A stretch of DNA of 64,000 nucleotides. It comes from an uncultured Granulosicoccaceae bacterium (GTDB taxonomy: Bacteria; Pseudomonadota; Gammaproteobacteria; Granulosicoccales; Granulosicoccaceae). Below, one piece after another: positions 26,363 to 36,363 of this stretch (its first letter is position 1; each line of letters opens with the position of its first letter). Made by a program: the position numbers and the translations under genes. The notes below the pieces were generated by a model. It worked only from the letters and a program-made list of their open reading frames with translations, searched no databases and was not told where the DNA came from. The DNA is taken from assembly GCA_938041955.1 (NCBI GenBank), contig CALISD010000005.1, positions 57,634-121,633 on the forward strand, written 5' to 3'.

Positions 26363-29082
26363 CAATGTGCTTCCTGCCAATTGTTGCCTACCCCCACTTC
26401 TACCTCCAAAGGCACAGCCAGTGTTCCCGCGCCTATCATGATACGCGTCAATTCTTCCGATACTTTCTTAATCGCGCTCTTCTTAACCTCCAGCACCAAT
26501 TCATCATGCACCTGCATGATAACTCTGGCGTCGACTTTGTCTTCACGCAGCCATTGATCAACATTGATCATTGCACGCTTAATGATGTCTGCCGCTGTGC
26601 CCTGCATCGGTGCATTGATCGCGGTTCGCTCGGCGTACGATCGCATTTGGAAACGACTGGAATTGATATCCGGCAAATACAAACGCCGACCAAACACCGT
26701 TTCTACATATCCTTGATGCTTGGCATTTAACTTGGTGGAATCCATGAATCGCTTCACCCCGGGATACCGCTCAAAATACAGATTGATATACTGCTGGGCG
26801 TCGGTGCGCGATATATCCAACTGGCGCGCCAGACCAAACGCCGACATGCCATAAATCAAACCAAAGTTAATCGCCTTTGCCGCACGCCGATGATCAGCAT
26901 TCACATCATCTAGTGATACAGAAAAAACTTCAGCGGCTGTCGCACTATGGACATCCAAACCATTTTCAAAAGCTGACAACAGGCTTTTGTCCTCAGACAG
27001 GTGCGCCATAATGCGCAACTCAATCTGAGAATAATCCGCAGCCAGCAACTGATAGCCTTTTGGTGCAATAAACGCTTCTCGAATGCGTCTACCCTCTTCC
27101 GTTCTGATCGGAATGTTCTGCAGATTTGGATCAGAAGATGACAATCGGCCAGTGGCGGCCACCGCCTGATGGTAGGACGTATGCACCCGACCTGTTTTGG
27201 CGTTGATCTGCTGTGGCAGCTTGTCTGTATAGGTAGATTTGAGCTTACTGAGACTTCGATACTCAAGAATAAGCTTCGGCAATGGATAATCCGCCGCCAA
27301 TTGCTCAAGCACATCTTCAGCGGTTGACGGCTGACCCTTGGGGGTCTTTCGAATGACCGGCATACCCTTCACTTCATACAACAGCTCACCAATCTGCTTT
27401 GATGAACCCAGGTTAAACTCCTGGCCTGCATCTTCATGAGCCAACGCCTCAATCGCTATCACCTTCTTGGCGATTTCCTCACCCTGAATGTGTAAAAGCT
27501 CTGCATCCACTAACACCCCGGTGCGTTCGATATTGGAAAGCACACTCAATAACGGTATTTCTATTTCTCTATAAACCTTATCGAGCGCAGGTTCCGCAGA
27601 GACAATTTTATTCAGCTGATTGTGCAGCTGCAACGCGACGTCAGCATCTTCTGCTGCATAATCAGCGGCGGGCTCTACTTCAATCTGGTTAAACGTGAGT
27701 TGCTTCGCTCCTTTTCCGGCGATGTCTTCAAAATGCGTGGTTTTAAGGTTCAGATACTTATCTGCTAACACATCCAGATCATGGCGGTTGGCGGAGGCAT
27801 CGCACACATAAGATTGCAACATGGTGTCGTGCTCTATGCCGCGTAGATCAATCCCGTGATTGAGTAACACATTGCGGTCGTACTTTAGATTCTGGCCTAT
27901 TTTTTTGATATCTTCGCTTTCAAGCAACGGCTTGAATTTCTGTAGCACTTCATCTCTATCAAGCTGAACAGGTGCCCCCTCATAGTCATGTGCCAATGGC
28001 AGGTAAGCCGCCTCTCCAACTGCCACCGCAAACGACAATCCAACCACCTCAGCATCCATATAGTTGATGCTCGTGGTTTCAGTATCAAAAGCGAATATTT
28101 TTGCCTCTTCAATTCTTTTTAACCACTTATTTAATACCGCCTTGGAACTCACAATTTGGTAGTCCCGCGTCGACACTTTCTCAACCTTTGGTACGACCGG
28201 TGCCGTGCCTCCGGTTGGTGCCACAGTTTTTCCGTCTAGCTCGTTAAGCCACGCTCTGAATTGGTAGCGCTCAAGCATCGGTCTGAGAGTTTCAATATCA
28301 GCTTCTTTAATAGATAAACTCTCTATTGATTCCTCTAACTCCACATCGAGCTTTATAGTCGCAAGATCATACGACAAAGGCAGCGTCGGCAACGCTTCAC
28401 GCAGGTACTCTCCGATTTTGCCTTTGACTTCATCTGCATGTGCCATCACACCTTTCACATCGTCATACAGACCCAGCCATTTAACCGCGGTTTTGGGACC
28501 GCACTTTACTACACCGGGAATATTGTCAGATTTATCTCCCACCAGCGCCAGGTAGTCGATAATTCGATTCGGCGGCACACCGAATTTTTCGATTACCCCT
28601 GCGATGTCATAGGTTTTGTTGCTCATTGTATCAATCAGTGTGACGTGCTCATTGACCAGCTGGGCAAGGTCCTTATCACTGGTTGATATCACCACCGTGC
28701 GTTTTGCGTCAGTCGCCTGCTGGGCCAAAGTACCGATCACATCGTCAGCCTCAACACCCGAGACACTTATAAGTGGTAATCCCATGGCACGGATAAGCTC
28801 ATGCAGTGGCGCAATCTGTGATCGCAGATCGTCCGGCATGGGTGGCCTGGTGGCTTTGTATTCGGAGTACATCTCATTGCGAAAAGTCGGGCCTTTGGCG
28901 TCAAACACGACACCGATATCCGTCGGTTTGTAGGTATCGAGCAGACGCCGCAGCATGTTCACCACCCCCAGCATCGCACCGGTCGGTTCACCGGCCTTGT
29001 TGGTCAGCGGAGGCAAGGCATGGAAAGCGCGGAATAGATAGGAAGACCCATCTACTAGTATCAGAGGTGGCGTGTCTGACAT
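26362..29082 (-). CDS. polA: DNA polymerase I
   Basis: 906 aa, full length. It has an N-terminal 5'-3' exonuclease (ILVDGSSYLFRAFHALPPL, residues 5-25, to about 290) and a 3'-5' exonuclease with the DTET motif in FAFDTETTSINYMD, so proofreading looks intact. The polymerase domain has motif A LLAADYSQIELRIMAHLSED, the O-helix RRAAKAINFGLIYGMS and motif C VHDELVLEV. It fills gaps in repair and removes Okazaki primers. Its stop codon overlaps the start of the trans-sulfuration gene. Confidence 0.98.
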   Translation of the reverse strand: MSDTPPLILVDGSSYLFRAFHALPPLTNKAGEPTGAMLGVVNMLRRLLDTYKPTDIGVVFDAKGPTFRNEMYSEYKATRPPMPDDLRSQIAPLHELIRAMGLPLISVSGVEADDVIGTLAQQATDAKRTVVISTSDKDLAQLVNEHVTLIDTMSNKTYDIAGVIEKFGVPPNRIIDYLALVGDKSDNIPGVVKCGPKTAVKWLGLYDDVKGVMAHADEVKGKIGEYLREALPTLPLSYDLATIKLDVELEESIESLSIKEADIETLRPMLERYQFRAWLNELDGKTVAPTGGTAPVVPKVEKVSTRDYQIVSSKAVLNKWLKRIEEAKIFAFDTETTSINYMDAEVVGLSFAVAVGEAAYLPLAHDYEGAPVQLDRDEVLQKFKPLLESEDIKKIGQNLKYDRNVLLNHGIDLRGIEHDTMLQSYVCDASANRHDLDVLADKYLNLKTTHFEDIAGKGAKQLTFNQIEVEPAADYAAEDADVALQLHNQLNKIVSAEPALDKVYREIEIPLLSVLSNIERTGVLVDAELLHIQGEEIAKKVIAIEALAHEDAGQEFNLGSSKQIGELLYEVKGMPVIRKTPKGQPSTAEDVLEQLAADYPLPKLILEYRSLSKLKSTYTDKLPQQINAKTGRVHTSYHQAVAATGRLSSSDPNLQNIPIRTEEGRRIREAFIAPKGYQLLAADYSQIELRIMAHLSEDKSLLSAFENGLDVHSATAAEVFSVSLDDVNADHRRAAKAINFGLIYGMSAFGLARQLDISRTDAQQYINLYFERYPGVKRFMDSTKLNAKHQGYVETVFGRRLYLPDINSSRFQMRSYAERTAINAPMQGTAADIIKRAMINVDQWLREDKVDARVIMQVHDELVLEVKKSAIKKVSEELTRIMIGAGTLAVPLEVEVGVGNNWQEAH

Positions 29083-29290
29083 TGAATGACTCGATATAGT
29101 AAGAGTGTATTAGCCAGAGAATACCTCTCCGCGGGAGTTTTATCGAATCGGCTTGCCCAAACCGCACGAAATGCTAACGGGGAGAACCAAGACAATCAGC
29201 TATACTGATCGGCTGTCAATAGATCAGCCAGACTTAACTGGGTGACTACCGCCAATGGAACAGTGCCTCTCGGTACTGTGCACGGAACAA

Positions 29291-30013
29291 ATGAGCACAA
29301 GAAAAAAACCACAGCTACAACCAGACGCGAACATTGATCACGCACTTAGCCGGGAATCCTGGAAGATTTTTCAGATCATGGCCGAATTCGTCGAAGGCTT
29401 CCAAAAGCTTGCAGCGATCAGCCCGTCTGTCAGTGTTTTCGGCTCGGCACGCTTCGCACCAGACCATAAATACTGTTTGCAGATCGAAGATATCTCTCGC
29501 AAGTTGTCCGATGCCGGGTTCGCTGTCGTCAGTGGTGGCGGCCCCGGGATCATGGAAGCATCAAACAAGGGCGCCTATGCAGGAAAGTCAGCGAGCGTTG
29601 GACTCAACATCCAGCTGCCGTTCGAACAATCCGGCAATCCCTATCAAGATATTGGCATCACTTTTAAGTATTTTTTCGCCCGCAAAGTAATGTTTGCGAA
29701 GTACGCGTCAGCTTATGTGGTCATGCCCGGTGGCTTCGGCACACTGGATGAGATGGCGGAAATTCTGACTCTGATCCAAACCGGTAAATCACGCAAGATT
29801 CCTGTGATCCTGGTTGGCACCGAGTTTTGGACCGGCTTTGTAGATTGGCTTAGAGATTCTATGCTGGCAACAGGTACCATCAGTGAAAAAGACCTTGATC
29901 TATTCAGTATTGAAGACGATCCAGAAAAAGTTATTGAAGCCATCTTTGATTTCTACGAAGGGGTAGACATGGATGCCGTGGTCGCAAACGACGATGTTTC
30001 AATGGATATTTAG
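29291..30013 (+). CDS. LOG-family (TIGR00730) Rossmann protein
   Basis: About 240 aa from the ATG at 29291 (GGA 5 nt upstream); an ATG at 29255 would add 12 residues but has no ribosome site. The LOG signature PGGFGTLDE and the earlier SGGGPGIMEASNKGAY are both intact. Characterised members are cytokinin-riboside 5'-monophosphate phosphoribohydrolases or general nucleotide 5'-monophosphate nucleosidases; the bacterial role is usually purine/pyrimidine nucleotide cleavage. There is a long N-terminal helix region before the domain. It stands alone between polA and thrB. Confidence 0.88.
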   Translation: MSTRKKPQLQPDANIDHALSRESWKIFQIMAEFVEGFQKLAAISPSVSVFGSARFAPDHKYCLQIEDISRKLSDAGFAVVSGGGPGIMEASNKGAYAGKSASVGLNIQLPFEQSGNPYQDIGITFKYFFARKVMFAKYASAYVVMPGGFGTLDEMAEILTLIQTGKSRKIPVILVGTEFWTGFVDWLRDSMLATGTISEKDLDLFSIEDDPEKVIEAIFDFYEGVDMDAVVANDDVSMDI

Positions 30014-30120
30014 CTGCGGCCGCAATAAGCTTCCGCTTTTTACAACCGCAGTTAACGCAGATGCACAAAAACCGCATTAAGCGCAAATAACATCAGACGG
30101 TTTAGCTACCCGGCAGGTTA

Positions 30121-31080
30121 ATGTCAGTATTCACCAACATAAATTCGCAGCAACTCGAAACTTTTATTGAGAGTTATCCTGTCGGCACACTAAGCGGATT
30201 CACTGGCATAGAAGCCGGGATTACCAACAGCAATTTCTTTGTCGATACAGATACCGGTCGCTATGTTCTGACTATTGTCGAACATGAGCACCGCGACGAT
30301 GTCGAGTGGTTTATGCAGTTGCTGGCCTATTTACACAGCAACAATATCCCGTGTGCATTGCCGGTAAAGACAAAAGATTCCTACACCAGCACACTTGCCG
30401 AAAAACCGGCCACCATCGTTGAATGTTTAAAAGGCAGCGAAAAAGTCACCGTTAACCCGGAGGACTGTCACGCCATCGGCCAGGTCATGGCGAAGTTTCA
30501 TACCAGCTGCCAAGATTACAAAGCAAAAAGACAGGACTCACGCGGGGCCGCTTGGCGCACAAAAACCGCTGAAAAAGTAACTTCGAAAATCAGTCACGAT
30601 GAGCGCAAATTGCTTGCTGAGCTCATGCAGGCATGCAAACCTGCAACACTGGATGCCTTGCCCGCCAGCGTCATTCACGCCGATTTATTCAGAGACAATG
30701 TTCTTTTTTATCAAGACGAATCTCTGGCAGGCGCAGCTCGCATCAGCGGCATAATTGACTTCTACTATGCCTGCAACGGCTGCATGTTGTACGACCTGGC
30801 CATCACGTTCAACGATTGGTGCCGCGATGCAGATGGAGCCATTGACCGTGAAAACGCAAAAGCTCTGTTACAAGGCTACGAAAGTGTAAGACCGCTGGAA
30901 GCGTCCGAGCAACAAAGCTGGCCAGAAGCGGTCCGATGCGCAGCATTGCGATTCTGGCTTTCTCGCCTGCACGATCTCCACTACCCGCCGGAAGCGCTGA
31001 TGACCTTCACCAAAGACCCGGCGCCGTACCAAAAAATACTCACAGAATCAGCCGTGGAGTATGTTGATATAACATCTTGA
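30121..31080 (+). CDS. thrB: Homoserine kinase, aminoglycoside-phosphotransferase fold
   Basis: 319 aa with an AGG ribosome site. It phosphorylates L-homoserine in threonine synthesis. It is the ThrB type found in many proteobacteria, built on the APH/choline-kinase fold rather than the GHMP fold. The catalytic loop VIHADLFRDNVLF (HxDxxxxN) and the metal aspartate in ISGIIDFYYACNG are present. The N-terminus TGIEAGITNSNFFVDT is the nucleotide-binding strand-loop of the family. It is not next to other threonine genes. Confidence 0.93.
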   Translation: MSVFTNINSQQLETFIESYPVGTLSGFTGIEAGITNSNFFVDTDTGRYVLTIVEHEHRDDVEWFMQLLAYLHSNNIPCALPVKTKDSYTSTLAEKPATIVECLKGSEKVTVNPEDCHAIGQVMAKFHTSCQDYKAKRQDSRGAAWRTKTAEKVTSKISHDERKLLAELMQACKPATLDALPASVIHADLFRDNVLFYQDESLAGAARISGIIDFYYACNGCMLYDLAITFNDWCRDADGAIDRENAKALLQGYESVRPLEASEQQSWPEAVRCAALRFWLSRLHDLHYPPEALMTFTKDPAPYQKILTESAVEYVDITS

Positions 31081-31242
31081 AATTCTGCCAAACTATCGTG
31101 TGTCGGGTATACACACCAGTTATTAAAAAATGGTACTCTCAGGATAATTCGGTTCGCTTAATTTACAAATTTAGGTCCGGATGCCATCATCAAACGCACG
31201 CTGATGATGACTCAAAAATCGAACAATTCTGGGGAAAAGTCT

Positions 31243-32334
31243 ATGAAAAGACGTGATTTTATCAAAACTGGTGCCGCTGCAACCGCAGCTGCCGGCGCAA
31301 CAATCACCGCCGCACCGGCCATTGGCCAATCTAAAACTGAACTCACTGTTGTATCTACCTGGCCACGAGATTTTCCTGGTCTCGGTATCAGCGCCCAACG
31401 TCTCGTAGAGCGTATTGGCGAGCTTTCCGACGGCAAGATTGTCACAAAATATTTTGCTGCTGGCGAGCGCGTCGGTGCATTCGACGTATTTGACGAAGTA
31501 GCGGCAGGTAACAGTCAGGCGTACATCGCAGCAGACTACTACTGGAAGGGCAAGCACCCCGGATTTGCCTACTTCACCGCCGTACCGTTTGGTATGACAA
31601 ACACAGAGTGGAATGCATGGATCAAGTTCAAAGACGGCCAGAAGTTATGGGACGAACTGTCTGGAGAATTCGGTCTGAAAGCACTCACCTGTGGTGGTAC
31701 AGGCACACAGATGGGCGGTTGGTTCAATAAAGAGATCGAAACCGCGGATGATCTGAAAGGCCTGAAGATGCGTATTCCCGGTCTTGGTGGCGATGTTATG
31801 GCCAAGTTGGGTGCCTCACCGGTATCACTGCCAGGTGGTCAAATTTATGAAAACCTTGTATCTGGCGCAATTGACGCCACCGAGTGGGTTGGCCCCTACA
31901 ACGATTACTTCATGAAGTTCTACGAAGCGGCCAAGTACTACTACTCACCTGGTATGCACGAGCCAGGTGGTGGTTTGGCGTTCGGCATGAATGCCGAGTG
32001 GTGGAACAAGCGCTCCAAGTGGGAAAAGGCGATCATCGAAGCAGCCTGCATGGAAGAGAACGCTGCACAGCCAGAAGAAGCAGTTGCCAACAACGGCTTG
32101 TACCTCGCCAAAATGGTCGAAGAGAATGGTGTTGAGCTGCGCTCTTTCAGTGACGAAATTTACGACAGCTTTGGTGAAGCAGCTGCTGAAGTATTCGAAG
32201 AAACTCGTGATCACAGCCCATTGGCTAAGAAAATCAACGACAACTATCAGGATGCACTACGTGAAATGGGTGCCTACCTGAAACTTGCCGAGATTGGCTT
32301 CTCGAATCAGCGCAATCGCGTATTAGATATCTAG
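31243..32334 (+). CDS. TRAP transporter substrate-binding protein (DctP/TakP type)
   Basis: 363 aa from the ATG at 31243 (GGGG 8 nt upstream); the frame is open to 31204. The N-terminus MKRRDFIKTGAAATAAAG is a twin-arginine signal with likely cleavage near PAIGQS. The mature part has GLKMRIPGLGGDVMAKLGA, the carboxylate-binding block, and SGAIDATEWVGPYNDYFMKF, resembling TakP, the 2-oxoacid binder of Rhodobacter sphaeroides. The ligand is probably a carboxylate, not certain. A hairpin follows the stop and separates it from the permease genes. Confidence 0.92.
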   Translation: MKRRDFIKTGAAATAAAGATITAAPAIGQSKTELTVVSTWPRDFPGLGISAQRLVERIGELSDGKIVTKYFAAGERVGAFDVFDEVAAGNSQAYIAADYYWKGKHPGFAYFTAVPFGMTNTEWNAWIKFKDGQKLWDELSGEFGLKALTCGGTGTQMGGWFNKEIETADDLKGLKMRIPGLGGDVMAKLGASPVSLPGGQIYENLVSGAIDATEWVGPYNDYFMKFYEAAKYYYSPGMHEPGGGLAFGMNAEWWNKRSKWEKAIIEAACMEENAAQPEEAVANNGLYLAKMVEENGVELRSFSDEIYDSFGEAAAEVFEETRDHSPLAKKINDNYQDALREMGAYLKLAEIGFSNQRNRVLDI

Positions 32335-32342
32335 AAGTTACC

Positions 32343-32371
32343 GGCAGGGCGGAATTTCCGCCCTGCCTTTT
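32343..32371 (+). terminator. Hairpin after the TRAP binding-protein gene
   Basis: GGCAGGGCGG and CCGCCCTGCC form a GC-rich stem of at least 10 bp with a tiny loop, followed by only four T residues. Such partial terminators between a binding-protein gene and its permease genes often allow the soluble protein to be made in excess. Confidence 0.75.
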
Positions 32372-32542
32372 AGCATGGTTCTTTTCTGCGATTCACTGTC
32401 TTCTGCACTGCCCTTTTAAGTTACCGCCTGTCACAAAAGCCTACTGCAACTCATGGGCTGTGACTGATACGGCGCTATAACTATATTGGTCATGCCACTC
32501 GCTTAATGGACCTTCCACTCATTCCTTACTCGAGATGCAGCG

Positions 32543-33559
32543 ATGGATTCTGCAAACCAGCAGACGTACTCACTGGCTGATGCTAACAATGAGTACAGAG
32601 CAGATGTAAAAAACCAGCTCAGTCGCTTTTTTAGTTGGGCAATGCTTGCCTGTTTAGTCGCCTACCTTGTAAACAATACCCTGGTGCATTCGAAAAAGTG
32701 GCCGGGTGTCAAAGCTGCGTTCACTGCGGACTTTGATTGGCGGGCATGGGCACAAATAGGAATCTACGCGGCAGCACTGCTCATTGCCTGGTTATTTGTC
32801 AAAGGCAAACAGAACTCCTTAAGGGCTGATGCTGCCACCATCACTGCGATCAACACCTACATAATTCGATCCCTCTTTTGGGCAGTGTTCTTCATCGGCC
32901 TTGCCGATATGGCGATTTCATTTTTGCGAGTAGAGGGCTTTTTACCGCTACTGGTTGACGAACAACTGGCCAAAGATTTGGGACGACCACAATTTCGCGG
33001 TCCAATGGTACATTTACCGTTACTCGCCCTGGGTTTTTTGTTGGGTGCCGTTACCCGCACACTGGGCTTTCACTGGCTGGCACTACTCATAGTGATTGCC
33101 GAGCTTGCAATCGTTATTACGCGATTTATTTTCTCTTATGAACAGGCCTTTATGGGTGACCTTGTTCGATTCTGGTACGCCGCCCTTTTCCTATTCGCAA
33201 GCGCCTACACTTTGCTGCACGAAGGTCACGTGCGAGTCGATATATTCTACTCAAGCATGCGCCAGACACGCAAAGGGATGGTGAACTCATTTGGTGCTGT
33301 GTTTTTTGGCATGGCCCTGTGCTGGACCATTATTGTTATCGGCTTAGGCGGCAAGTCTTCAATTATCTACGGCCCGCTAGCCAACTTTGAAGTATCACAG
33401 TCCGGCTTTGGCATGTATACGAAGTATTGGATGGCAGGTTTTCTTGGTGTGTTTGCAGTCACCATGCTGTTGCAGTTTGTCTCTCAGTTTCTTGAATCCG
33501 TGGCGGACGTCAGACGCCATCCCGGAGCCAGAACTGTCGCTACCGAAATCGCACACTAG
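32543..33559 (+). CDS. TRAP transporter small permease (DctQ), enlarged
   Basis: 338 aa. The DctQ signature GHVRVDIFY lies near residue 230, in a C-terminal four-helix DctQ domain. Usual DctQ proteins are about 160-220 aa, but this one has an additional N-terminal part of about 150 residues with three or four extra helices. It forms the membrane complex with the large permease, which starts 9 nt downstream (GGGGCG ribosome site). The role of the extra helices is unknown. Confidence 0.88.
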   Translation: MDSANQQTYSLADANNEYRADVKNQLSRFFSWAMLACLVAYLVNNTLVHSKKWPGVKAAFTADFDWRAWAQIGIYAAALLIAWLFVKGKQNSLRADAATITAINTYIIRSLFWAVFFIGLADMAISFLRVEGFLPLLVDEQLAKDLGRPQFRGPMVHLPLLALGFLLGAVTRTLGFHWLALLIVIAELAIVITRFIFSYEQAFMGDLVRFWYAALFLFASAYTLLHEGHVRVDIFYSSMRQTRKGMVNSFGAVFFGMALCWTIIVIGLGGKSSIIYGPLANFEVSQSGFGMYTKYWMAGFLGVFAVTMLLQFVSQFLESVADVRRHPGARTVATEIAH

Positions 33560-33568
33560 GGGCGCATC

Positions 33569-36223
33569 ATGGAACTGTTCTTTCTTGCACTATTATTAAT
33601 TATCCTGGCACTTGCGCTGGGTTCAGGTTATCCGGTTGCGTTTGCATTACCGGGCGCCGCCATTGTCACCATCACTATCGCCGCCATTTGCGGCTACGTA
33701 ATGGCGGGTAATGTAGATGCTTACTTCGCACAGGACGGACCAAGCCAATGGCTATCCGCAGGTGTCACCAATCTGCGAGGTATCTATTGGGAAGTGGAAC
33801 GCGACACGCTCATTGCGATTCCTCTTTTCATCTTTATGGGCATCATGCTGCAACGCTCTAAGATTGCCGAAGATTTGTTGCTGACCATGGCACGCTTGTT
33901 TGGACCTGTGCCAGGTGGTCTTGGAATTTCGGTGGTATTCGTAGGCGCACTTCTGGCCGCTACCACCGGTATCGTTGGAGCCACTGTGGTTGCCATGGGT
34001 TTAATTTCACTGCCCGTGATGCTGCGCAACAACTATTCTCCATCGCTTGCCACCGGCACGATCGCCGCCTCGGGCACACTCGGGCAAATCATACCGCCGT
34101 CAATCGTACTTATTATTCTGGCAGATCAACTGGCGAGCGCCACCGATCAGGCGAGTACAGCACGAAAGTTCCTGTACAAAGCATCCACTGGTGAAATATC
34201 AATGCCGTCGCAGTTTGACGTCGGCTCGACCAGCGCAGGTGAGATGTTTCTGGGCGCTTTCGTGCCGGGCATTGTTCTGGTACTGCTCTACATGGCCTAC
34301 ATTCTGGTTTATGCATTAATTCGCCCCAAGTCTGCACCGGCTGTGCGCATCGAAGGTGATGCGACGCAAAGCTTCATTGGGCAGGTTCTGGGCACACTGG
34401 TACCACCACTGACCCTGATTTTTTTAGTTCTCGGTTCAATTATTTCCGGTATCGCCACAGTCAATCAGGCGGGTGCTATTGGTGCGGCCGGTGCATTGTT
34501 AATGGCTGGCTATCGCTTAAAAGATAGCGGTGCGACGCGCTACATACCAGCACTGCTTGCAGTACTCGCGTTAATCTCTATCGGTATCATTCTTATCCTT
34601 TTTGACAACAACATTAAAGACATAAGAACTGATCACGACCGCCTTGGTATTGTCTTAGCGGTAACCGCCGTCGGCGTATTGTTATTCGCTCTGCTGTGGA
34701 GTGGTATCAGAGTCATGCGTATTGACAATACCCTTTACGAAGTGATGATAGAAACTGCAAAGACCACCTCGTTGGTTTTTATCATCCTGCTAGGCGCTGC
34801 CTTGTTGACCGCAGCATTCAGAGCCTTTGGCGGTGAAGACCTGGTGAGAGATTATTTAAATGCATTACCCGGTGGCTTCTGGACCAAATTTATTATTGTC
34901 ATGGCAGTGATATTTGTTCTGGGCTTCTTTCTTGACTTTATTGAAATTGCTGTCGTTGTAGTACCCATTGTCGCTCCTATCCTGCTGGCTGACCCATCAG
35001 CAAATATCACGGCAGTGTGGCTAGGTGTGATGATCGGTTTGAATATTCAAACTTCCTTTTTGACCCCACCATTTGGCTTTGCACTGTTTTATATGCGCGG
35101 TGTCGCGCCTGCGGCAGTCAAAACCGTTCAAATGTACAAAGGGGTGATTGCGTTCATCTTGTTGCAGATAACAGCCCTTGGGATTGTTGGCTACTACCCA
35201 CAGTTGGTAAACTATTTACCTAAGCGACTACAACTGACAGCTGACACTGCGCCACCACCGAGAAATCCCAAGCTTAGTCATTGTGTCGAGCAGTACGTCA
35301 CCGAGCAGTTCAATGAAAACGGTGATGAAATCAAGCGTGCTATTGCTGCCACCAAGAATCTGGATTTCAGCGAGTTGCCGAAGAAGCTGGGTAAATCGGT
35401 TACAGAGAGTTTTGAAAACGCGGAAGCGAGTATTGGCCTTTTGGCTGAAGCAAACCAACGCGCAGCCACTGTCGATGATGGCACCGCAGTCTTTAGACCT
35501 TTGCACGAACAAGTTCGGGATATTCGAATCACCACCACAAGATTCGACCTCGAAATTGAAGAAACCAATACCCTGCTCGAGCGACTACCGGACGATGACA
35601 CAACCCAGAGAGACCTGCTTACTAAGCACATTGAGGAACTGACTTCCGAACGAAACACAGCGAACGCCGAGACTCCACAGCAATGGGATCAAGCGCGAGC
35701 TGACTTTACAGAGTTGCAGCAAGCCGAACGCAAGGTCCGAACTGATTTCAGAAAGGCCGCTGACAAAGGCTATCAACCGATAGTGAAGTTGCAAACTACC
35801 CTTGCCGCCACGCCAGCGCTGAAAGCGTTGGCAGGTGAATTTCAAATGCTAAACGAGTTGATCGTTAATGCCAGCGCAGAAGACGTGATTGATGAACTTG
35901 CCGCCTCTGGTAAAAGATTCGGCAAAGTTGAAGGCGCTTCAAAAATTAAATCGCATATCGCAAAAGCACGCAAAGCACTTAAAGCGAAAAACCCAAAGCC
36001 TGAAAAAGCGATAGATGCTTTAGAAAAAGCTGAAGAAGAATATCAGTCAGAGATGCAATGGCGTGAGAAAGCACAAGCGGCTTTTGGACCTCAGATTGCA
36101 GAATACGAAGAAACCATTCGTGGCACCATCGGTGTCCGGCAGCAATCAAAGCTCACTAAAGAACAGGCGCTTTATGTGGCTGCGTGTGATGCAGGGCATC
36201 GCGATATTTCTTTGAACTTTTAG
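33569..36223 (+). CDS. TRAP transporter large permease (DctM) with long soluble C-terminal extension
   Basis: 884 aa, against about 430-620 for the family. Residues 1 to about 550 are DctM: AASGTLGQIIPPSIVLIIL and FLTPPFGFALFYMRG are conserved transport-core motifs. About four extra hydrophobic segments lie in the middle (residues about 310-390). From about residue 555 the protein becomes soluble, charged and helical or coiled-coil, with heptad-like runs (EEAEKALEK-like segments near the C-terminus and many ER/EL pairs). This ~330-residue tail resembles nothing I know and should be cytoplasmic if the last helix ends inside. Confidence 0.92.
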   Translation: MELFFLALLLIILALALGSGYPVAFALPGAAIVTITIAAICGYVMAGNVDAYFAQDGPSQWLSAGVTNLRGIYWEVERDTLIAIPLFIFMGIMLQRSKIAEDLLLTMARLFGPVPGGLGISVVFVGALLAATTGIVGATVVAMGLISLPVMLRNNYSPSLATGTIAASGTLGQIIPPSIVLIILADQLASATDQASTARKFLYKASTGEISMPSQFDVGSTSAGEMFLGAFVPGIVLVLLYMAYILVYALIRPKSAPAVRIEGDATQSFIGQVLGTLVPPLTLIFLVLGSIISGIATVNQAGAIGAAGALLMAGYRLKDSGATRYIPALLAVLALISIGIILILFDNNIKDIRTDHDRLGIVLAVTAVGVLLFALLWSGIRVMRIDNTLYEVMIETAKTTSLVFIILLGAALLTAAFRAFGGEDLVRDYLNALPGGFWTKFIIVMAVIFVLGFFLDFIEIAVVVVPIVAPILLADPSANITAVWLGVMIGLNIQTSFLTPPFGFALFYMRGVAPAAVKTVQMYKGVIAFILLQITALGIVGYYPQLVNYLPKRLQLTADTAPPPRNPKLSHCVEQYVTEQFNENGDEIKRAIAATKNLDFSELPKKLGKSVTESFENAEASIGLLAEANQRAATVDDGTAVFRPLHEQVRDIRITTTRFDLEIEETNTLLERLPDDDTTQRDLLTKHIEELTSERNTANAETPQQWDQARADFTELQQAERKVRTDFRKAADKGYQPIVKLQTTLAATPALKALAGEFQMLNELIVNASAEDVIDELAASGKRFGKVEGASKIKSHIAKARKALKAKNPKPEKAIDALEKAEEEYQSEMQWREKAQAAFGPQIAEYEETIRGTIGVRQQSKLTKEQALYVAACDAGHRDISLNF

Positions 36224-36311
36224 GTATCAATACTGCTGCCACTTGCCGGGAAACTTGTTTTAACGCTCGACTCTAAGCGTCTATAAAACTATTGAACCGG
36301 AATTTACTACT

Positions 36312-36341
36312 GGCTCAGCCACCGCTGTCGGTGGCTGAGCC
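36312..36341. terminator. Bidirectional hairpin between convergent TRAP and Sel1 genes
   Basis: A 13-bp perfect stem (GGCTCAGCCACCG with CGGTGGCTGAGCC) closes a CTGT loop. No clear T-tract on either side, so it may need Rho or act as an RNA-end stabiliser. Its position between two converging stop codons favours a role in transcript ends. Confidence 0.6.
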
Positions 36342-36363
36342 TTACAAACCACAGCACTTAAAC

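Noticed and set aside
31171..31557. 128-codon minus-strand frame over the TRAP binding protein
   Set aside because: Shadow of the well-supported plus-strand gene with its Tat signal.
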